Under the pieces are notes generated by a model, which saw nothing but the letters and a program-made list of their open reading frames with translations, did not search any database and was not told the origin of the DNA. This document shows, in pieces, positions 26,749 through 35,146 of a stretch of 64,000 nucleotides of DNA. How positions within the stretch are numbered: the stretch's first letter is position 1; each line of letters opens with the position of its first letter. The translations under genes were made by a program, and so were the position numbers. Source of the stretch: a virus; IMG/VR virus record IMGVR_UViG_3300030060_007423, positions 62,001 through 126,000 of that record, one strand, 5' to 3'.

Positions 26749-27445
26749 TAAAAACATATTAGGTGTAACATTGGCACGTGGTGGTTCAAAGGGTATACCA
26801 AAAAAGAACATATACCCAGTCAATGGAAAGCCACTAATATCATATACGATTGAAGCAGCATTAAAAACAAAACTTTTTAGTCCGTACATTGTAAGTACAG
26901 ATTCACAAGAAATTGCAGATGTTGCTGAAAGCTATGGTGCACAAATACCGTTCTTAAGACCAGACGAATTATCTGGTGATACGGTTTGGTCAAGAGATGC
27001 ACTAAAGCATGCAGTTTTAGAATGTGAAAGAATTTATAATACAACATATGACTGGGTTGTAGAATTACCATGTGTATCACCATTAAGAAACAGTCAACAT
27101 ATTTTTGATGCTATTAATATATTAACAACAGGTGAGTATGATAGTGTTACTTCAGTTGCACAAATGCAAGACAAACACCCAGTTAGAATGAAAAGAATTG
27201 TTGATGGAATGTTAAAAGATTTCTGTAAGGAATTTCCAGAAGGTGAAGGTAGTAGGCGACAAGACTTAGAACCATGTTATATTAGAAATGGTGCAATATA
27301 TGCAATGACTCGTGATTGTATTGTAAATGATTTTTCAAGACATGGCAAAAAATGTTATGCATTTGTAATGGATGATGATTCATCTATAAATGTTGATACA
27401 ATGCATGACTTAAAACTTGCAGAAATAATTTTAGGGAGTAAGTAA
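26741..27445 (+). CDS. neuA: CMP-nonulosonate (sialate) cytidylyltransferase, NeuA-like
   Basis: About 234 residues. TLARGGSKGIPKKNIYP is the CTP-binding signature of CMP-NeuAc synthetases; VVELPCVSPLRN and NVDTMHDLKLAE match the family's mid and C-terminal parts. It activates the product of the adjacent synthase with CMP for transfer. Overlaps NeuB by 8 bases; the start at 26741 is preferred to 26726. Confidence 0.88.
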   Translation: MNNKNILGVTLARGGSKGIPKKNIYPVNGKPLISYTIEAALKTKLFSPYIVSTDSQEIADVAESYGAQIPFLRPDELSGDTVWSRDALKHAVLECERIYNTTYDWVVELPCVSPLRNSQHIFDAINILTTGEYDSVTSVAQMQDKHPVRMKRIVDGMLKDFCKEFPEGEGSRRQDLEPCYIRNGAIYAMTRDCIVNDFSRHGKKCYAFVMDDDSSINVDTMHDLKLAEIILGSK

Positions 27446-28347
27446 TGAATGTAATAATAGATTGTCCTACTGATTTTTTATCTTTGAAAGCTTTTATGAA
27501 AAAGCACAATATTAGTGAATCTGAAGACCCGGATTGTATCATAGTCAATCCAGGAACTGACGAGTATCTAGATGAAAAATATTTTTCTAATTTTGAAAAC
27601 TTAAAGGTTGTAGGAACACCATCAACAGGTGTTAATCACATTGATACAAAATATTTAGAGGGTAGGAACATAAAAACATTTTGTTTACTTGATGATAGAA
27701 TTGGTTTAGAATCAATAACAGCTTCAGCAGAATTTACATGGCTACATATAATGAATGCATTTAGAAAATTTAATCTTGCATTGGAATATGTTGGTGATTG
27801 GAGGGATGATGAAAATGAACACTTTTTAAGGTCAAATGAATTAAGTGGAAAAAACATATTAATTATTGGTCTAGGTAGAATTGGTAGAAAGATTAAGAAA
27901 TATGCAAATGCATTTGAAATGAATGTTGATTGGTATGACCCATACATTGATGTTACATCAAAAAACCATATTGGTTCTCTTAGGGATTTATCCAAATATG
28001 ATGTAATATCAATAAACTGTTACTTAACAGATGAAACTACTGGAATGATAGATAAGAGACTTTTATCAACTACAAAAAGTAATGCACTTATTGTAAATAC
28101 ATCAAGAGGTGAAGTTGTTAAGGAAGATGATATTTGTACACTTATTAAAAATGGAAAAATTATTTATAGTTGTGATGTTCTATGTAATGAACAAAATGTT
28201 GAAAAATTAAAAGAATCTGAACTATTCAAATTAAATGGACAATATGATAATTTAACAATCACACCACATGTAGCTGGTGCAACTATTGAAAGTCAAACAA
28301 AGGCATTGGAGTCAATTATAAAGTTATGCAAAAAATACTTATCATAG
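27445..28347 (+). CDS. D-2-hydroxyacid dehydrogenase family protein
   Basis: 300 residues. NILIIGLGRIGRKIKKYA is the NAD-binding GxGxxG; VNTSRGEVVKEDDI and TPHVAGAT (catalytic His region) follow in family order. The N-terminal half VVGTPSTGVNHID is the substrate domain. It probably reduces or oxidises a 2-keto or hydroxy acid in the nonulosonate or glycan pathway; the substrate cannot be told from sequence. Confidence 0.85.
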   Translation: MNVIIDCPTDFLSLKAFMKKHNISESEDPDCIIVNPGTDEYLDEKYFSNFENLKVVGTPSTGVNHIDTKYLEGRNIKTFCLLDDRIGLESITASAEFTWLHIMNAFRKFNLALEYVGDWRDDENEHFLRSNELSGKNILIIGLGRIGRKIKKYANAFEMNVDWYDPYIDVTSKNHIGSLRDLSKYDVISINCYLTDETTGMIDKRLLSTTKSNALIVNTSRGEVVKEDDICTLIKNGKIIYSCDVLCNEQNVEKLKESELFKLNGQYDNLTITPHVAGATIESQTKALESIIKLCKKYLS

Positions 28348-28958
28348 GAAATTCGCCAAGAGTACTAACTCAAAAATTTGGTAAAATAATAGATACTGAA
28401 TTTGATGAAGTTGTAAGGGTAAATAGATTTAAGACAGATGGATTTGAAGAATTTATTGGTGAACGTGTTGATACTTGGTCATTAAGTGATGAGTGGGTAT
28501 ATGATTATATGGATAAGCCATATAATTTAACACCAAGAGATATTAGTAACATTAACAAATTAATAATATCTACACCAGGTTTCAAATATGAATATGTAAC
28601 AGATAATCTTAAATTAGATTTTCAAGCATTTAAGAAATCTTTACCTTCTGTAGTAATTAAAAAAAATGTTGAAGAAAGAATTAATTCAATTTTAGATATT
28701 AATATGTCACCTGATGGACCTTGGGCAACTACTGGTTTATTAACTATTCAGTGGGCAATTGATAATTATGATGATGTTTATATTCATGGCTTTGACTGTT
28801 ATTTTACACATGAAAACATGCATTACTTTGAAGACAATAGAAAAAGTGATAGGGTATTTACAGGAAAAGAACATGACCCAGAAAAAGAAAAGCATTATCT
28901 TGACTTATTAATAAAGACAGGACAAATAAAGACGATTGAAAATGAATACAGTATTTAA
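28326..28958 (+). CDS. GT29-like sialyltransferase
   Basis: 210 residues with the sialylmotif layout of family GT29: IIGNSP and DEVVRVNRFKTDG then GERVDTW (motif L), PWATTGLLTIQWA (motif S), IHGFDCYFTHENMHYFE (motif III-like), and HDPEKEKHYLDLLIKTGQI (motif VS, with catalytic-type His). It would transfer a CMP-activated nonulosonic acid to an acceptor. Its position directly behind neuB and neuA supports this. GT29 is best known from eukaryotes but related bacterial and phage sequences exist. Confidence 0.75.
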   Translation: MQKILIIGNSPRVLTQKFGKIIDTEFDEVVRVNRFKTDGFEEFIGERVDTWSLSDEWVYDYMDKPYNLTPRDISNINKLIISTPGFKYEYVTDNLKLDFQAFKKSLPSVVIKKNVEERINSILDINMSPDGPWATTGLLTIQWAIDNYDDVYIHGFDCYFTHENMHYFEDNRKSDRVFTGKEHDPEKEKHYLDLLIKTGQIKTIENEYSI

Positions 28959-29613
28959 CAAAGATTATTTCAAAAATAGAAATTGCAACGATGATAAAAG
29001 AATGTTAGCATTTGAATCAGAGTTTGATTTTGTGATTAAACATACTGGTAGAAATCCAGGTGCATTATTAGATGTTGGATGTTCAACTGGTGAAATGATT
29101 AAATTTTGGAAAGGTATGGGACTTGAAACAAAGTTATGTTATGGTATGGAAATTTCAGACCATGCAAAAAGTGTTGCAAAAAAGAATGGCGTAAAATTCA
29201 ATAAACATCTTTTTAATTCAAAAGACTATTTTTCAACTATAGTTTTTAGAGGTACTATTCAACATGTAGATACTCCATTTCTTTATATGAAAAAAGCATA
29301 TGAATCATTAAATAAAGGTGGAAAGGTTGTTTTCTTAGCAACTCCTAATGCAAATAGTTTATATTTTAAGTTATGGAAAACACTTCCATTTCTTGATTAC
29401 CCAGAAACAAATTATTATATACCATCTGATGTTTGGTTAGAGCAAGCAATGAAAAATTTTGGATTTAAGTTGGTTGAAAAGCGATACCCATATATTGATT
29501 CACCATATTCTAATCCAATAGTTGACCACATAAAGTTTTACTTAAAGCTTTTTGGTGTTAATGTTAAATTTCCATTTTGGAGAAATAGCATGGATTTAAT
29601 ATTCGAGAAATAA
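28942..29613 (+). CDS. SAM-dependent methyltransferase (class I)
   Basis: 223 residues. LLDVGCSTGEMIKFW is the SAM-binding motif I; FRGTIQHVDTPFLYMKKA is the motif IV region of UbiG-like enzymes; KGGKVVFLATPN is the following strand. Likely methylates a sugar or acid sugar. An in-frame TTG at 28936 is less convincing than the ATG at 28942. Overlaps the upstream gene by 17 bases. Confidence 0.82.
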   Translation: MNTVFNKDYFKNRNCNDDKRMLAFESEFDFVIKHTGRNPGALLDVGCSTGEMIKFWKGMGLETKLCYGMEISDHAKSVAKKNGVKFNKHLFNSKDYFSTIVFRGTIQHVDTPFLYMKKAYESLNKGGKVVFLATPNANSLYFKLWKTLPFLDYPETNYYIPSDVWLEQAMKNFGFKLVEKRYPYIDSPYSNPIVDHIKFYLKLFGVNVKFPFWRNSMDLIFEK

Positions 29614-29615
29614 TT

Positions 29616-30926
29616 ATGCTAAAATTAATCAATGAATTATATCCAATATGCAGAAGTATTACTGGTGAAGGATTAAGAAAGTCACTTAAAATCATTTCAT
29701 CAAAGTTTAATACTAAAATGCAAATACACTCAGTACCATCAGGAACAGAAGTGTTTGATTGGGTTGTTCCAAATGAATGGAATATTCGTGATGCATGGGT
29801 AAAAGACCCGTTTGGAAATAAGATTATTGATTTTAACGATAGCAATTTACATGTCATGGGATATAGTGAACCTATTGATAAACATTTATCATGGAAAGAG
29901 CTTGATAAAAAACTTTATTGTGGAATTATGCCAAAGAGAATACCATATAGAACTTCATATTATAAGAGAGACTGGGGATTTTGTACAGGATTGCAAATGC
30001 CAGATTGGGAAGGCACACAATCAGGTTTAGTTGGAAAGACTGGAAAATACAAGGACTTAAAAGAATCTGATTGCAAATACCATGCATACATTGATTCAAC
30101 ACTGGAACCAGGACATCTTAATTATGGTGAAGTTGTAATTCCAGGAAAGTCTAATCAAGAAATATTATTTAGTACATATTTGTGTCATCCATCAATGTGT
30201 AATGACAATTTAAGTGGACCTGCAATACATACTAAATTAATTAAGAAGTTAGAAAGAACAGAAAATTTCTATACATATAGATTTATATTCATACCTGAAA
30301 CTATTGGTGCAATATGTTGGTTACATAAAAACCAAAAGGATTTAAGTAAATATGTTGGTGGCTTTGTGACTACTTGTGCAGGTGATGATGGACCTGTAAC
30401 ATATAAAAAGACAAGAAGTGGCTCAATTATAGATGATGTAGTACAATATGTTTTAGATGATTATGATTATTCATATATTAGAGATTACTCACCGTTAGGT
30501 AGTGATGAAAGACAATTTAGTTCACCAGGTTTTGACATGCCTATAGGTACACTTATGAGAACACCACCAGGTGAATTTTCAGAGTATCACAATTCTGATG
30601 ATAATATTGATTTTATATCAGAAGAGAAATTAAATGAAATTTATAGCATTTATTCAAAAATTATAGTTATATTAGAAAAAGATTATAGGTATCTATCATC
30701 AAACCTACGGTGTGAACCTAATTTTGGAAAGAGGGATTTATACAATAGGGTTGGTGCAACAACATTGGAAGATGATATTAAAGCATATAAGTGGATAATG
30801 AATTACTCAGATGGACATCATACATTATTTGATATTGCAAAACTAAGTAACTTTAGTTTTACTCAAATTTTAAGTTGTTCAGAAACGTTAGAAAAAAAGG
30901 GATTGATAACAAAATGTATAAAATAA
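29616..30926 (+). CDS. DUF4910 aminopeptidase-like protein
   Basis: 436 residues. YPICRSITGEGLRKSL, then VPSGTEVFDWVVPNEWNI and NLHVMGYSEPI match DUF4910/DUF2172 proteins of the M28 aminopeptidase type found in surface-sugar loci. FSTYLCHPSMCNDNLSGP gives the metal-binding His-Asp-type region, IPETIGA the acidic residue. A short helical C-terminal domain of winged-helix type (DIAKLSNFSFTQILSCSETL) follows. Proposed role: removal of an acyl or amino group from a sugar intermediate; unproven. Confidence 0.75.
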   Translation: MLKLINELYPICRSITGEGLRKSLKIISSKFNTKMQIHSVPSGTEVFDWVVPNEWNIRDAWVKDPFGNKIIDFNDSNLHVMGYSEPIDKHLSWKELDKKLYCGIMPKRIPYRTSYYKRDWGFCTGLQMPDWEGTQSGLVGKTGKYKDLKESDCKYHAYIDSTLEPGHLNYGEVVIPGKSNQEILFSTYLCHPSMCNDNLSGPAIHTKLIKKLERTENFYTYRFIFIPETIGAICWLHKNQKDLSKYVGGFVTTCAGDDGPVTYKKTRSGSIIDDVVQYVLDDYDYSYIRDYSPLGSDERQFSSPGFDMPIGTLMRTPPGEFSEYHNSDDNIDFISEEKLNEIYSIYSKIIVILEKDYRYLSSNLRCEPNFGKRDLYNRVGATTLEDDIKAYKWIMNYSDGHHTLFDIAKLSNFSFTQILSCSETLEKKGLITKCIK

Positions 30927-31594
30927 CAGTTGCTATTTGTTGCTATAAGCAAAAAGATTGGTTACATAGATGTTTAAGAAGTTTATCTTCCCAAACAATA
31001 CCAAAGAATGATTTTGAAGTTGTCATAGTGAATGATGACCCATGTGAAAGATTAGATTATATTTGTGATAACTTTAAGGATTTCATAAATATTAGATTAA
31101 TCAATAACGAAGAAAATTTAGGATTACCTAAATCACTAAATAAAATATTGTCAGCATCTTTAGGAAAATATTTTGTTAGGGTTGATAGTGATGATTATGT
31201 ATCAAGTGATTTTTTGTATATGCTATCAACATTTTTAGATATAAACCTATCTGCAAGTCCAAGGGTGTCAGGTGAAGATACTTTCTATCAAGGAGTAGCT
31301 TGTGACTATTTTAAGGTTGGACCTACAGGTGAAGTACTTAGCAGACATTCATCTGAAAAAGAACCTGTTGCTTGTGGAATAATGTTTACATATGAATCAT
31401 TATGTGAAATAGGATTTTATGATGAAAACTTTAAGATGAGAGAAGGTCATGATTTACTAAGTAGATTTAACAAATCATATAAGATTTACAATTTACCTGT
31501 ACCATTATATAAGTATAGAATGCATGACAATAATAGAACAAATAATACTACTGAAGTTAAGAAGTATGATAAAAAATTAGGAGTAAATATATGA
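30914..31594 (+). CDS. Glycosyltransferase family 2
   Basis: 226 residues. KITVAICCYKQKDWLHRCL and the QTIPKNDFEVVIVNDD strand are the GT2 N-terminus; FVRVDSDDYV (about 85-94) is the DxDD metal site. The ATG at 30914 is chosen because residues before it belong to a shadow of the upstream gene; it overlaps that gene by 13 bases. Confidence 0.85.
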   Translation: MYKITVAICCYKQKDWLHRCLRSLSSQTIPKNDFEVVIVNDDPCERLDYICDNFKDFINIRLINNEENLGLPKSLNKILSASLGKYFVRVDSDDYVSSDFLYMLSTFLDINLSASPRVSGEDTFYQGVACDYFKVGPTGEVLSRHSSEKEPVACGIMFTYESLCEIGFYDENFKMREGHDLLSRFNKSYKIYNLPVPLYKYRMHDNNRTNNTTEVKKYDKKLGVNI

Positions 31595-32493
31595 AAGTAT
31601 TAGTAACAGGAGGAGCTGGATTTATTGGTTCAAATCTAGTCGACAGATTAATTGATAAAGGCCATGATGTAACAATTATTGACAATATGTCAACAGGCCA
31701 TGAAAAGAATATAAACAAAAAAGCAAAGTTTGTACTTTGTGACATGTTTTCAGATATTAAATTACTTGAAGAATCCATGAAAGGTATTGAAGTTGTTTTT
31801 CATTTAGCCGCATTAGCAAGAGTACAACCATCAATTGAAAATCCATTACCTTTTAATGATGCAAATATTACAGGTACATTAAATGTATTGTTTGCTGCAC
31901 ATAAGGCAGGTGTAAGACGTGTAGTATATAGTGCAAGTAGTTCAGCTTATGGAGATGCAGAAAGAATGCCTCAACTGGAAACTGACTCTACAAATCCACT
32001 ATCACCTTATGGGTTACAAAAGTTTGTTGGTGAACAGTACTGTAAAATGTTTAGTGAAGTTTATGGGTTAGATACATGCTCTCTTAGATACTTTAATGTG
32101 TATGGTGAAAGAATGAATTTTGAAGGAGCATATAAAACAGTTGTTGCAGTATTTACTGAACAGTCACTAAATGGTGAAAAGTTAAATATTGTAAATGATG
32201 GTGAACAAAGAAGAGACTTTACATATGTTGGTGATGTATGCCAAGCCAATATACTTGCAGGTTTACATACTGATAGATTAGAAGGTAATGTATTTAATAT
32301 TGGAAACGGTGATAACTTTTCAGTTAATGAATTGGCTAAAATGTTTGAACGACCAGTTAAGTATGGTGAAAAAAGAATTGAACCATTTGAAACTTTAGCA
32401 GATAATACAAAAGCAAGAAATGTTTTAGGTTGGAATCCAACTGGTGATTTACCAAATTGGATAAAAAATTATCGTAATGAATTAGGAATATGA
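31591..32493 (+). CDS. NAD-dependent nucleotide-sugar epimerase/dehydratase
   Basis: 300 residues, extended SDR of the GalE type. MKVLVTGGAGFIGSNLVDRL is the NAD-binding loop; VFHLAALARVQPS, SASSSAYGD and YGLQKFVGEQY (catalytic Tyr-Lys) follow. C-4 or C-5 epimerisation of a UDP- or dTDP-sugar is likely. Overlaps both neighbours by 4 bases. Confidence 0.88.
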   Translation: MKVLVTGGAGFIGSNLVDRLIDKGHDVTIIDNMSTGHEKNINKKAKFVLCDMFSDIKLLEESMKGIEVVFHLAALARVQPSIENPLPFNDANITGTLNVLFAAHKAGVRRVVYSASSSAYGDAERMPQLETDSTNPLSPYGLQKFVGEQYCKMFSEVYGLDTCSLRYFNVYGERMNFEGAYKTVVAVFTEQSLNGEKLNIVNDGEQRRDFTYVGDVCQANILAGLHTDRLEGNVFNIGNGDNFSVNELAKMFERPVKYGEKRIEPFETLADNTKARNVLGWNPTGDLPNWIKNYRNELGI

Positions 32494-33209
32494 AAAATAT
32501 AGCAATTATAGGATTAGGCGAAATAGGTTCATCTCTTTATGAAGTTTATAAGGCCAAAGGTATTATACCACAGACACGTGATGTAGATGGAGATATAACT
32601 GGCGATATAGATATTTTAGATATTTGTATTCCAGGACAATTACCAGATTTTGTTGATGTGGTTAATAATTATGTTGAACAATATAATGCAAAGATTGTAA
32701 TTATTCATTCAACAGTACCTGTAGGTACAACTGAAAAAATAAAAAATGCTGTACATTCTCCAGTTAGAGGTGTACACCCAAACCTTAAACAAGGTATTGA
32801 AACATTTTACAAATTTATAGGTCATAATGATTATTCGTTGGGCGAACAAGTTGCTGAACACTACAAGTCTTTAGGTATAAATTATGCTCTTTGGCCAGAT
32901 TCAAAGTCAACTGAATTAGCAAAGCTTTTGAGTACAACATATTATGGACTTTGTATTGCTTGGCATGGTGAAATGAATAAGATGTGTGAAAAGTATGGTG
33001 TAGGAATGGATACTATAGATGAATGGACAGAAACATACAATGAAGGTTATAAAGATCTTGACATGCCTCATGTTGTAAGACCTCAATTGTATGCACCAGG
33101 AAAAGGTGGAATTGGTGGCCATTGTGTAATATCAAATGTTGATATTTTAAGTAAAGATAATAATTCATTAGCATTGGATTTAATTAAAAAGTATAGACCT
33201 AAAAAATGA
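32490..33209 (+). CDS. Shortened UDP-sugar dehydrogenase-like protein
   Basis: 239 residues. IAIIGLGEIGSSLYEVY binds NAD; IIHSTVPVGTTEKI and GKGGIGGHCVIS are marks of nucleotide-sugar 6-dehydrogenases (Ugd/WecC). Usual length is about 420: the C-terminal UDP-binding domain is missing, and the catalytic Cys lies in GGHCV near residue 211. It could be a reduced enzyme of the same reaction or one acting on a smaller substrate. Overlaps both neighbours by 4 bases. Confidence 0.65.
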   Translation: MKNIAIIGLGEIGSSLYEVYKAKGIIPQTRDVDGDITGDIDILDICIPGQLPDFVDVVNNYVEQYNAKIVIIHSTVPVGTTEKIKNAVHSPVRGVHPNLKQGIETFYKFIGHNDYSLGEQVAEHYKSLGINYALWPDSKSTELAKLLSTTYYGLCIAWHGEMNKMCEKYGVGMDTIDEWTETYNEGYKDLDMPHVVRPQLYAPGKGGIGGHCVISNVDILSKDNNSLALDLIKKYRPKK

Positions 33210-33430
33210 CAGAGTATTTTTTAATATATGATAATGATGAACCAATTAGTTTAGGTACTGATAATAGTTTTGGTGTATTTTGGGGTGAGCAAGGAATAAC
33301 AGCTTTAATGCAAATGGTAGACAAGCACCCAGATGAATTACATAAAGTTGTTATAAAAACTGACAAAGGTAAAAAAATGAGTGTATCTGAGTTTTTATCA
33401 GCAATTGCTGAACTTAAAGTAAGAGTTTAA
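33206..33430 (+). CDS. Small hypothetical protein (74 aa)
   Basis: Coupled to the dehydrogenase-like gene by a 4-base overlap and closes the glycan cluster. Mixed alpha/beta, no recognised domain. Confidence 0.6.
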   Translation: MTEYFLIYDNDEPISLGTDNSFGVFWGEQGITALMQMVDKHPDELHKVVIKTDKGKKMSVSEFLSAIAELKVRV

Positions 33431-33437
33431 CCATTAA

Positions 33438-33457
33438 TTTATATATTTATATATGAT
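33438..33457 (+). promoter_or_regulatory. Variant promoter, leaderless type
   Basis: TTTATATATTTATATATGAT lies immediately before the ATG at 33458. Core similarity to GTTATATTTATA is good but the first base and YCAA are absent. No SD is visible. Confidence 0.45.
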
Positions 33458-33727
33458 ATGTCAACAAAGAAGAATAAGATGAAATACGGAAGTTACTTAA
33501 GTAAAGTTGGATACTTAGACATTAGGCAAAAGTTTACATTACCAAGAAAGGTAAAGAACAGGTCTACTGGAGAAATATCTACAACTGGTGGTACTACAAA
33601 CATTTGTATATTTCACGGTAAGCATGCTCTTGAAGAAAATTTGAAAAGCAAGCAACATGCAGAAAAACGTGCCTTGGAATTAATAAAAAATGGTGTGAAG
33701 TATAATAAACATGATAAGCGGAAATAA
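33458..33727 (+). CDS. Small basic hypothetical protein (89 aa)
   Basis: Lys-rich (KKNKMKYGSYLSKVGYL, QHAEKRALELIKNG). Starts directly behind a promoter core and overlaps the next gene by 17 bases. Possibly nucleic-acid binding; no family recognised. Confidence 0.6.
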   Translation: MSTKKNKMKYGSYLSKVGYLDIRQKFTLPRKVKNRSTGEISTTGGTTNICIFHGKHALEENLKSKQHAEKRALELIKNGVKYNKHDKRK

Positions 33728-33893
33728 CATAGGAAATCGTGTAAAGGTTTCTACAGTAGTTACTACTGACAAGGGAGCATTATATCCTAAAGATATATTA
33801 AAAGTTGAAAATGTTGTAAATGGCAAAGTTTTAGTCTCTACACTATCAGGTGTGCAACATTGGATAGATAAAACCCTTGTAAATCTTATTTAA
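33711..33893 (+). CDS. Small hypothetical protein (60 aa)
   Basis: All-beta looking (RVKVSTVVTTDKG, KVENVVNGKVLVST), like a small barrel. Overlaps the preceding gene by 17 bases. Function unknown. Confidence 0.55.
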   Translation: MISGNNIGNRVKVSTVVTTDKGALYPKDILKVENVVNGKVLVSTLSGVQHWIDKTLVNLI

Positions 33894-33905
33894 TACCAGT
33901 GAATT

Positions 33906-33930
33906 GATATTTATTTTAGTATAATAATAT
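33906..33930 (+). promoter_or_regulatory. Possible promoter before cell-wall enzyme
   Basis: GATATTTATTTTAGTATAATA is an AT-rich -10-like region, followed by the SD TTAGGAG before the ATG at 33953. It lacks YCAA and the exact core. Confidence 0.35.
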
Positions 33931-33952
33931 ATGTTTTTAGGAGAGCAAAAAA

Positions 33953-34558
33953 ATGAATATCACAAGAGAACAGGTAGAGGCGGCTGTAAAAGCAAAGGGC
34001 TACAGATGGTTTGAGAATGGCGACTATAATGTCAACATTGTTGGAATCAGAAATTCTGAAACGGGTAACACAGTTACAAACAAATTTGATGACAAAATAA
34101 CAATATCATTCAAGTGCGATGGCGAATGGGAATTTTATTGTTATGATTGTACAACAGACCCAGGAACACATTGGGTAGAAAACATAATGAGAAAGGAAGG
34201 AGTTGCTGTATTAAAACCAGGGCAATATCCAGGTTCTCATAAAATCAGATTACATCAGGGAAGATATGAAGCATTGGGACAAACAAAAAATGTCACAGTG
34301 TATCGTGATAATAATCGTGATGACAAGTATGACTTAGATGACAATAATACACAAACAGGATTATTTGGAATCAACATTCACAGAGCTACAAAATGGGGTG
34401 GAAGAAAATCTAGCCAAGTAGATAAGTGGAGTGCAGGTTGCCAAGTAATTGCTGCTAATGATGATTGGCATGAATTTTTAGATATATGTAGAGTTGCACG
34501 TGACAAATGGAGCAATAGTTTTACATATACGTTAATTGAATCAAAAGACATAGTATAA
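33953..34558 (+). CDS. L,D-transpeptidase-like cell-wall enzyme (candidate endolysin)
   Basis: 201 residues. GLFGINIHRATK (His143) and VDKWSAGCQVIA (Ser160, Gly162, Cys163) reproduce the H...S-x-G-C catalytic arrangement of YkuD-type L,D-transpeptidases and related carboxypeptidases. Arg and Asn-rich acidic loops lie between. It has no signal peptide, as expected for an endolysin released through a holin. The position at the head of an envelope/lysis neighbourhood supports a peptidoglycan role. Fold assignment rests on the motif only. Confidence 0.6.
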   Translation: MNITREQVEAAVKAKGYRWFENGDYNVNIVGIRNSETGNTVTNKFDDKITISFKCDGEWEFYCYDCTTDPGTHWVENIMRKEGVAVLKPGQYPGSHKIRLHQGRYEALGQTKNVTVYRDNNRDDKYDLDDNNTQTGLFGINIHRATKWGGRKSSQVDKWSAGCQVIAANDDWHEFLDICRVARDKWSNSFTYTLIESKDIV

Positions 34559-34905
34559 TGAAATTACAAGATATACTTACAGAAAAGAACAAGGGACTCT
34601 GGGCAAACATCCATGCTAAAAAGAAGCGTGGTGAAAAGTCAGACCCTCGTTCTAAATCTTACCAAGACGCAAAAAAAGCTGGTGAGAAACTTGCAAAACA
34701 AAATGAAGAACTAACAGAAGCTGAAATGGACAAACAATTTGCAAAAGAATTTGAGTCCAACTGTAAAGCATTTATTAATCATATAAAACACGAACTAAAA
34801 ACAGCTGAAAGTTCTGATGCGATGGTACTAAGAAAAATGCTAAAAGCTTTACTAGTAGTTTCAGGCTATCCAAAATTAATGTCTAGAATCGTAGGAGAGA
34901 AATAA
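34558..34905 (+). CDS. CTS-like tagged protein (115 aa)
   Basis: Begins MKLQDILTE, the recurring N-terminal tag of this region, ending in a (I/L)-x-E site (ILTE|K). A second site EELTE|A lies near residue 55. The body is Lys-rich and helical (HAKKKRGEKSDPRSKSYQDA). Likely packaged with the genome and cleaved by the prohead protease; function after cleavage unknown. One-base overlaps with both neighbours. Confidence 0.7.
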   Translation: MKLQDILTEKNKGLWANIHAKKKRGEKSDPRSKSYQDAKKAGEKLAKQNEELTEAEMDKQFAKEFESNCKAFINHIKHELKTAESSDAMVLRKMLKALLVVSGYPKLMSRIVGEK

Positions 34906-35144
34906 TGAAATTAAAAACAATAATATCACAAAAAGCTTTTGCACCTGAAAAGGAAACAAATGAAGCGGCACCTAAAATGAGAAAGAACCCAGAGGCTGAA
35001 AAAATTGACAAAATATATAAGGCAGCATACCTTCTAAAAAAAGGTGGTTCCGGTAATAGATACGCAAAAGAATTTGAAAAGGCTAAAAAGAAAGCACTTA
35101 AAGCTTTAGCAGAAATGCACCAATACGCTAAGATAGGGGTATAA
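34905..35144 (+). CDS. CTS-like tagged protein (79 aa)
   Basis: Begins MKLKTIISQ, the same tag with Gln in place of Glu, and has ETNEA at about residue 18-22 as a more canonical site. Very basic, helical (KAKKKALKALAEMHQYAK). Probable internal head protein. Confidence 0.6.
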   Translation: MKLKTIISQKAFAPEKETNEAAPKMRKNPEAEKIDKIYKAAYLLKKGGSGNRYAKEFEKAKKKALKALAEMHQYAKIGV

Positions 35145-35146
35145 TC

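Noticed and set aside
11124-33430. Host chromosome rather than phage for the glycan cluster
   Set aside because: The same promoter type, gene packing and base composition as flanking phage genes, with phage hypothetical proteins (13859, 14314) inside; chimeric assembly cannot be fully excluded from sequence alone.
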